Notes under the pieces: model-generated
What the model was told of the DNA's origin: nothing
Seen by the model: the letters and a program-made list of their open reading frames with translations, nothing else
Databases searched by the model: none
Program-made: the position numbers and the translations under genes
Shown: one piece after another, positions 56,701 through 64,000 of the stretch
Numbering within the stretch: position 1 is the first letter of the stretch
How the letters are laid out: every line of letters starts with the position of its first letter
NCBI GenBank assembly: GCA_030248195.1
Contig: JASAND010021126.1
Location: forward strand, 17,735-81,734
From: Trissonchulus latispiculum
Lineage: Eukaryota > Nematoda > Enoplea > Enoplida > Ironidae
DNA length: 64,000 nt
Direction: 5' to 3'

Positions 56701-59700
56701 AAATACTACCAAAATTGCAGCTTTTTACAATTTTTGGTAGTCTTTTAATCTTAGAACTTTTATAGCAGCAAAGTACAACCAAAACTTCTTTACTAGTAAA
56801 ATATAGCACATCTCGAAGCATTCAACACGATGCTCGTCATACTATCTTTCTCTAAAGTTTCTGTTGATCTCTTGTAATAAAGCCCTTTGAAGTTTCCACC
56901 AACTTTTTGTTGAGAGATAAAGTTAAAGAGAATTGAAATTATTCGGCACCAAAGTTCGTTAGGGAAAAACGACACACTAAATGTGTTGACATTTAAGGCG
57001 ATGGAATTTTGCAGACAGATGTTGTCTCCCTTAAACAAATGAGAGCCAATGCGTATGCTGGGCGCAAATTTTAGCATACTTAAGGAGAAATTGGGGGGAA
57101 AACATCAAAAGTAAGTCTTAAACCTAAAACTTCACACACCCATTTGCCAGCACCAAGAATACATGCCTTCTTTCCCTGCGTTCTCTTGAAACATTTAAAA
57201 ATTAGAAATCTAAATAGTTTTCGGCAAACCCTGCCTACATAGTAGTCTCACAGTTGAACTCACCCGTTTGGCCGGGTTTTTTTTGAACTTCCGTTAGTCA
57301 TTGTGATTTTCGGCAACGCAAGGCCAACATCTAGCTGCAATCGATTACTAAACGGACATAGGTTCTCTCTCGAAATAATGTTTCTCCACCGGGAGAAACA
57401 ATAAATAAGACAATGAGACGCAGACAAGTTACGCGTCTCATGTTGAATGTTTTAGACATAGTCTTAGCACACCTCCAGACAAAATTCAAAATCATTACAG
57501 TGCACGGATCAAAGCAAAAGTGTAGTGATTTTTTTTTCAAAACTTTTGCGGTCTATACACTAAAGTCCTGAAGTAAAATTGCAGTTTAATTCAACTAAGT
57601 GCCGGTTGAATAAGGGAAACAGAGGAGAATCAAGCCAGACCCAATAGAAATGCTTAGTGGAATTTTAGAAGATCAGCATCCCTCGTGAATTAAAGTAAAG
57701 ATTTGCTGAGGGTCAGGTTCCAACCCGATCCTTCCAGTGTCCGACGTTTAAACACCAGTTATTCTCCGTTGGTGAATAACCTTGGTTATATACTTGTCAT
57801 CGCTTACAATGTCATGTCAGTTTTAATAGAACAACATAGGACAGAACCGCACGTTGCGCTCTGTGCGAGGGAAAGCCGTAGAGTGACGCTTATGCAACTA
57901 AAATGTTGCACAAGCAGTCAAATATGCAAATTGGAATAATGCCTATGACTCGTACATAACCACCAATTCATCACCCAGCCACCAGCAGAACTTCCATTCA
58001 GAAATTATCACCTTTTCCTGTGCTGGCTCTATTACACAAAGGTCTGCTTCTCATATATGTCTTGCATAATGAGCAATCTTATCGAATGAACCATGCGTGT
58101 GTCAAAACATTTTGAGTACACCATTAGAGTGAGTTTTCGCAGACATATGAAAACCTAGCCAACGAAATTCCGCTTTTTTCCGAACACTTTCATGTAGCTT
58201 CGAAAGGTGACCATTTACCATAAGTGGTGCTTACAGTCCCCTTATTTCTTCGTTTCTAAATGTAATAATATGTAAATACTTGTAAATAATGTAATAATAA
58301 ATGTAAATGTAATAAAAACTTTTTTTAAATGTAATACTAACTAGCTGATAGCTGCTAGACTCTTGCTGTAACAGAGCACAAAAATTTGGCTGCAGTTGCA
58401 GCTACGTTAGTTCCGCGGATCTTGCTATAATGGTGTAGTCAGAATCTTTTGAAAGGTGCACGATAGGTTGACAAGGGGTAGGGTTTCGGGGTGCAAGCCC
58501 CCCCCGGTCAGGACAAGATACACCGATACACCCACCCGCCGTCGGGGACAAAGGGTCGCGAAACAATGGCCAAGGGTAAGTATAAATGGCAACAAAAAAT
58601 AGTTTTTACACTAAAATTCTAAAAAATTTCCAAATTTTTAGAAAATTTTGCTAAAAATTGAAGAATTCGATGCAACTATTGCAAACTAATTTTTTTCGAA
58701 CATATTAGTTACTTCTTGAGGTACAAGCCCCCTTGAAAAATTCAGTTCGAGGATAAACGAATAAAGAACAACGTGTCCTTCGAATCGAACAACCTATTTA
58801 TGATTTCAAGAAGTTCTGGACCACAACTAAACAATTATTACTGAATATCCTGATTTCATAGTTCTAGCCGTGAGTAGACGCGCGCAGTGTTGGGCGCGGG
58901 CTGCGGGTACCCGCGTGGCGGGCCGGGCCGGGCCAAAAATTCGCACCCGCAGTGGCTCGCGCGGGCTGATGCGGGCCGATGCGGGCCGATTTTGATGATT
59001 TTTGATTTCACGCATTCCAACATTATAATGGAACTTTTCCTCGTTGAAATACATTTCATATCTTCCTTCCCCTTTCTTCTCTTCTTTTCTTTTCCCACTT
59101 CCCTTTTGCTTATAATTTTGAACATTTCTCATTTGCCATTTTTTGCAGCTAATAAGCGGAAGCTTGGGCTTGGTGGACTCGATTTGTTCAACTTGAAAAC
59201 AAATGTTTGCTAATTTGATCTGCTCTTGCCGCTTAGGCCTTGTTACCCTATTCACTTTTAATGGTTATCAATTTATCAGTGTTGGTTGGTACATATCCTT
59301 TAGAGCACCGTTTTCAAAGGACGTAGCTCTCTACAAATTTGAGAATTCGAAAGAGATCGAGTTGATGCTTATAGGGAAACATTCTACTGGTAATATAAAA
59401 CAAACACAGCTATTTTTCAGCTTTTCAGGCAGACCAGTTAAATTACAGACTGACAGTCTTTAAATGCCTATTTCTCCATTGATTTGACGATTGAGAATTT
59501 TGTGTGTAAACACGCAAACCTAGCAAATTTTGGATTTTTCTTAAATTTGCTTAATTTCTGCAGTTAAACGTCCTATCCCTTGGAAAACATGTTTTTTGTT
59601 GGGTTTAAAGCCAAACCGGACCCATTTTAGTGAACAATTGGCCATTTGAAGAAATTGAAAAATTTGGTTTGAATTTTGCTTGATTTTGGCCATCTGGACA

Positions 59701-60356
59701 ACACATAGAAAAACAGCATAGCTAAAAGGAGACATTGACAAATTGACCAAGTGGTTTCACAGCTAAGACCTGCATTTGTGTTTCATTTTCGGGCTGGTGC
59801 AACTTAGATATACCTTTTTCGACCTTTTCAAATTTGCAAACAATTTGTATTTGTAGTCGCATTTGTCTTGATCGATCATGGAATTCTATGTGCCGGGCGA
59901 CTTTTCTTTCGCTTTAAGGTTGAAGCTACAAATACTTTGCGGAATGCCAGCTTACTATATCTCAACTAACAGCACTTCGAGCATTTTTTACCTTTAATAC
60001 TCATCTAATCCTATCTAGAATTAATTGAAACTTTTTGAACAGTTTGTTTTCGTGCGTGCTGGAGGGTTTAGCCAACTCAAAACTTTCCATTTTAACTTAT
60101 TATCTACATATTTTATTTTTTATTATCTTGAAGAGCATATGTAATAATTAACGTTCATGTATTTGGAAACGCGAGTCGACACTTCGGAATGTAGCATGTC
60201 TTCCAGCCATCATTTTACCACTGGAAGCGTCGACGCGCGTCAATGCCTCATTTGTAGTATTCCAGGTTACACTCGTCGATGTCGACGCGCTTTGATGCGC
60301 GAAAATTACATTGACGTGGTAGACGCGAGTGAGTACAGTATGAAGTAGTGTAAGGG
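53704..60356. repeat. Giant palindrome, inner right arm (6.65 kb)
   Basis: Inverse of 46449-53045. Divergence is uneven: most of it is close to identical, but 56500-57300 has many one- and two-base indels. It lacks the hAT flank and SINE present on the left at 45695-46448. 57460-58880 and 58990-60150 hold nothing recognised beyond their mirror counterparts. Confidence 0.9.
54826..57459 (-). pseudogene. Mirror copy of the small secreted-protein gene, frameshifted
   Basis: All three exons are present at mirrored places: exon 1 57264-57459, exon 2 54941-55069, exon 3 54826-54865, with splice sites kept (GTGAGT, GTAAGA, ATTCAG). Exon 1 has a 2 bp insertion in the GAGAGA tract after ETLF, and further changes near its end. 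Exon 2 lacks one A in its A-rich stretch and gains a base near its donor. The reading frame is lost after the signal segment. Either a pseudogene or a poorly polished copy. Confidence 0.65.
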
Positions 60357-60359
60357 AAA

Positions 60360-63300
60360 GGGCCTGTTCGCGAATGGGTAGAGTAGAGTAGAGTAGAGTA
60401 GAGTTAAAATTAACTCTTTTAACTCTTTTCGCGAATGCACAGAGCTAATTTAACTCTGCCTGTTTTTAACTCTTTTAACTCCGCAGGGTTAAAAATCACA
60501 GAGTTAAAAGAGTTAAAACTGGAGAGTTAAAATTAACTCTGTGCGTTCGCGAAAAGAGTTAAAGGAGTTAAAATCTGGAGAGTTAAAATAGAGTTAAAAT
60601 TAACTCTGTGCATTCGCGAAAAGAGTTAAAAGGGTTAAAACTGGGCGAGCTGAAATTAATTCTCGACATACTAGATAAGAGTTTAAATAATTTTCTTTTC
60701 GCAATATCCAACTTTTTACAATTTGAAAATTTTTAAAAAGTACTGCTCAACGTTGGGAAAATTTTAAATAAAATGACTAATAAGAAAAGAAAAAGATGAT
60801 GTGTACTCATTTCTTCAATGAAGCGTTATCCGGTATTAGGAAAGTGGACGAATCCCAGTGTGCAACTTGCAGTCTTCAATCGATTTTGCTGAAAAGCTGC
60901 ACGGATGCAGTTAAACAAACAATTGACCAAAACTTTAAGCATCGAAGGGGCTAACAACATTGGTAAAAATACAATCTAAGGGGAACCAACCAAACATTTT
61001 TCTACGATTTTCCTGAAAAGTTGCGTATACCAGAGGATTGATTCACTCTGGAAACCAAAAAATTTTTTGTCGCCGACTTTGCTGAAAGCATACAGGGGTT
61101 TTTTGGCTCGCTGAGCACGAATTTGAAGGCCGTTCTTCGATACAGCTTTTTGTTAGCTCAGTATAAGCTTACAACTTAAGCTTACATGTTTAGCTCATAT
61201 CGACCTAACGGAATCAAAAACGGACTTCAAATTCGTGTTCAGCGACCCCAGAAAACCCCTGTATGCAACTTTTAAGCAGTGATGTTTCAGCACCTGAAAC
61301 TGAAACTGAAAATAGTACAGCTCGATGCTTGAAACTGAAACTGAAACTGCAAAAAATCCACGAATGAAACTAAAACTGAAACTGAATCTGAAAGTCCGAC
61401 GAGCAACCGCCTGAATCTGAAACTGAAATTCAGATAAAATGAGACCTGAAACTGAATCTGAAACTGAAATTCCGACGAGCAACCGCCTGAAACTGAAAAT
61501 CCTCAATTAGCAGACCTGAAACTAAAACTGAAAATAAATGGGGCGGCCGAAACATCAGTACTTTTAAGCAAAATCGGCGACAATAAAATTTCGGTTTCCC
61601 TTGGTCGCCCCGGTTTATCTTCAGTAGTCAGAATTTCATATGTCAGAATTTCATTAGTCAGAAACTAACTTTTCAAACTTTCATTAGTCAGAATTTCATT
61701 AGTCAGAATTTAGGTTCTTGAAACAATATAAGTTGAACTTTCATTTGTCAGAATTTCATAAGTCAGAATTTGATTAGTCAGAATTTCGTTTGTCAGAATT
61801 TTGCAAAAAAGCACTGTTCATGTTGGCGCAAAGTGTAACAAGATGGCTGACCTTGATTATAATTTTATAAAATGATTTCTAGTCTACACAAATATGTGTC
61901 TTGGCTCTACCATCAGCAACGAACAAAACTTTCTTTTCAAAAGCGTTCCCCAACAGCTGTGTTGGTTCCACGTGGACAGGAAACGAAGATAGACTGCTTC
62001 CTTAGAATTCTAAAAGAATCAGAATGGCCAAGACTACGTAATAACTGTTGGATTATGTACTCTTGGTGTGGCGCAAATCATCAATGTTCTTTTTGGGGCA
62101 GTGTTAAGAGCTACAAAAGAGTTGATTTTGGCTCTGCTCTTCTCTACTCTCCCCTACTTTATCGGGAAAGGCCCTAAGACTGTACAGCAACGTGCAAAAT
62201 TTTGAAGAAACTAGAAAAACTAAAATTCTGACTAATGAAATCCTGACTAATGATATTCTGACTTATGAAATTCTGACAAATGATAGTTCAACCTATATTA
62301 TTTCAAAATTTAAATTCTGACTGATGAAAGTAGACGGGTCGCCCCCTGCGAATGGAAAAAATCGATTCTTGTGAAATCGAAAAATTTTGTGATATCTGAA
62401 CTCAGCGTGGTTGAAAACATACCATGCCAAATTTCAGGTCAATTAGTCATGTTTTAAAAATTCTGAGTGGTTGGGGGCTAATCTGGAAAACACCCCAGAC
62501 AGAGCCCAATGTACATATTTTCAGTAAACTAGGTTTCTCTTGGTTCTCCAAAGAACATAATTACCAAATAATACTAAAACAAACAGATGCAGCAAAATAA
62601 AATCCAAAATTATGTATTAAAATTCAGCAGAGATTTCAAATTTGACTAGAAATGGTTTCCCTTAAATTCACAGTTGGGATAACAATTGATCATGTACTGT
62701 CATTCTTAAACATTACCAGTTCCAGCAAAATTCGCGTAACAATTGTCTAGATGTCCTTCCATAAAGTCGAAAGGTTCAAATTTTTTAAAGTTTACAGTAA
62801 TTTTCATGGCAAAATTGGTGCTTTAACCTATTTTTGAGAGAAAATTGAGCTTGCGGTTAGTTGTAGCGTCCCGTTGATTCGGGTTTCCATGTTGCAGCTC
62901 TCATACACACTTCTTCAAATTTGCATTCATAAAGTGGAGTTAAATAACTTGCAAAAATAATTTAGAGCTTATTTATAATTATAATTAATTATTTTAATTT
63001 AATTATATAATTTTATTTAATTATTATTTCTAACAATGCAGCATGTTTAAAACATTTTGTTCCATCTATTTTTATTTTATTAAGTAGAATATTTCGTTGC
63101 CTTAGCGTAAACAATTCAGAAGAATATATATTGACAAATGCTTAAGTAATTTTGAAGCATTATGAACCATCCAATGAAATTATGTGCTGTGCTTTCATTG
63201 GTTGGATTATCTTGTCATATTGAAAGCTTTATTACGCGCGCAAAACGTGGCAATAACAATTGTAAAGCATAGTAGATTTTAACTCGTTTAACCCGCGTGC

Positions 63301-64000
63301 TGAGACGCGGGTTAAAATTCAATGTAAAATAGCGAGAGCGAGTTAAAAGAGTTAAATTTAACCCTTTCATGAAAAGGGTAGAGTTAAATTTAACTCTGCA
63401 GCTTTTTAACTCTACGTGTCGTTCATGAAAAGAGTAGAGTTAAAAGAGTTAATTTTTAACTCTTTTCGCGAATGACGGCAGAGTTAAAAATTTTAACTCT
63501 GCTTAACTCGCCGAGTTAAATTTAACTCTTAACTTAATTTAACCCATTCGCGAAAAGGGTATATACTGTAAGTAATCCGAAAAAAATCAAAACTGATTTG
63601 CACGATTTCGCACTCAATGTGATGTGAAGTCGACTACATAACTTTTTGAATCAAACGAATTGAAACAAAATACTTTGCCAAAGTCATCACATCATCTAAT
63701 TCTAATCATAGAGCTTACCAATACATTAGCACTTTTGTGTTTTAGCATTATATACTTTAGTAAATTATTTTATTTTGATGAGGGTTTCACTTATCGGAGA
63801 TTCTTTGGAAATATTCTTGTCTTGCTTATGGCTAGGATTCAGACAATATATTCTATAAACTAATCATCAAAACTTCATTTGTTCCTAAAGATAGTAAGCC
63901 ATAACAATTAGAAAGAGAGATACAAAGCAAAACTCAGAGAACTGTGTACACCTTGTTTTGCTGAGATTTTCCATCTTATCGAGATCTGAAACACAGAGTC
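60360..64000. repeat. Outer right part of giant palindrome
   Basis: 60360-63559 is the mirror copy of the GGGCC-ended element (GGGCCTGTTCGCG ... CGCGAAAAGGG) with both nested MITEs. 63560-64000 mirrors 41402-41839, inside the nested hAT-like element. No TAC duplication flanks the element here, and host hAT DNA between the two blocks is absent. Confidence 0.85.

Overview
This is an AT-rich, gene-poor, eukaryotic (invertebrate animal) genomic window. The reasons are spliced genes with GT-AG introns, a MACPF/perforin-type gene with an EGF-like tail, a Penelope-like reverse transcriptase relic, tRNA-headed SINEs, and many hAT-, Harbinger- and piggyBac-like elements. I cannot name the species; a marine invertebrate is plausible but not shown.

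Layout. 1-6.2 kb holds a weak proline-rich open frame, a TA-flanked MITE, a tRNA-like relic and a dead Penelope-like RT. 6.2-11.8 kb is a near-identical tandem duplication of a 2.8 kb unit, and a third partial copy lies inverted at 3.6-4.5 kb. 11.8-15.9 kb is a run of fold-back elements, several with long poly-G/poly-C tracts. 15.9-19.8 kb and 24.1-28.0 kb are a 3.9 kb direct duplication that carries the 3' part of the MACPF gene. 26.7-39.7 kb is the gene-bearing stretch, all on the minus strand: MACPF exons (26.7-29.3 kb), cysteine-rich exons (35.0-37.3 kb) that could splice in frame onto the MACPF exon, and a small three-exon secreted-protein gene (38.9-39.7 kb). Transposons fill the introns. 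From 41.4 kb to the window end is one arm-spacer-arm inverted repeat at least 22.6 kb long. An 853 bp TTAA-flanked transposon sits at its centre. Each arm holds a copy of a second small secreted-protein gene: intact on the left (49.3-51.9 kb, plus), frameshifted on the right (54.8-57.5 kb, minus).

The two intact small genes share their architecture: a signal-peptide exon ending in phase 2, a second exon of exactly 129 nt, and a short cysteine-bearing last exon. They look like paralogs of an unrecognised secreted family of about 120 residues. A cysteine framework (CYx4DCW ... CRxW ... Cx2-3C) appears both in the exon upstream of the MACPF exon and in the exon after it. The coding content is therefore a cluster of secreted, cysteine-containing proteins plus a pore-forming-type protein. 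A defence or venom role is inference only. Splice models were read by eye from GT/AG sites and phase, with no transcript evidence.
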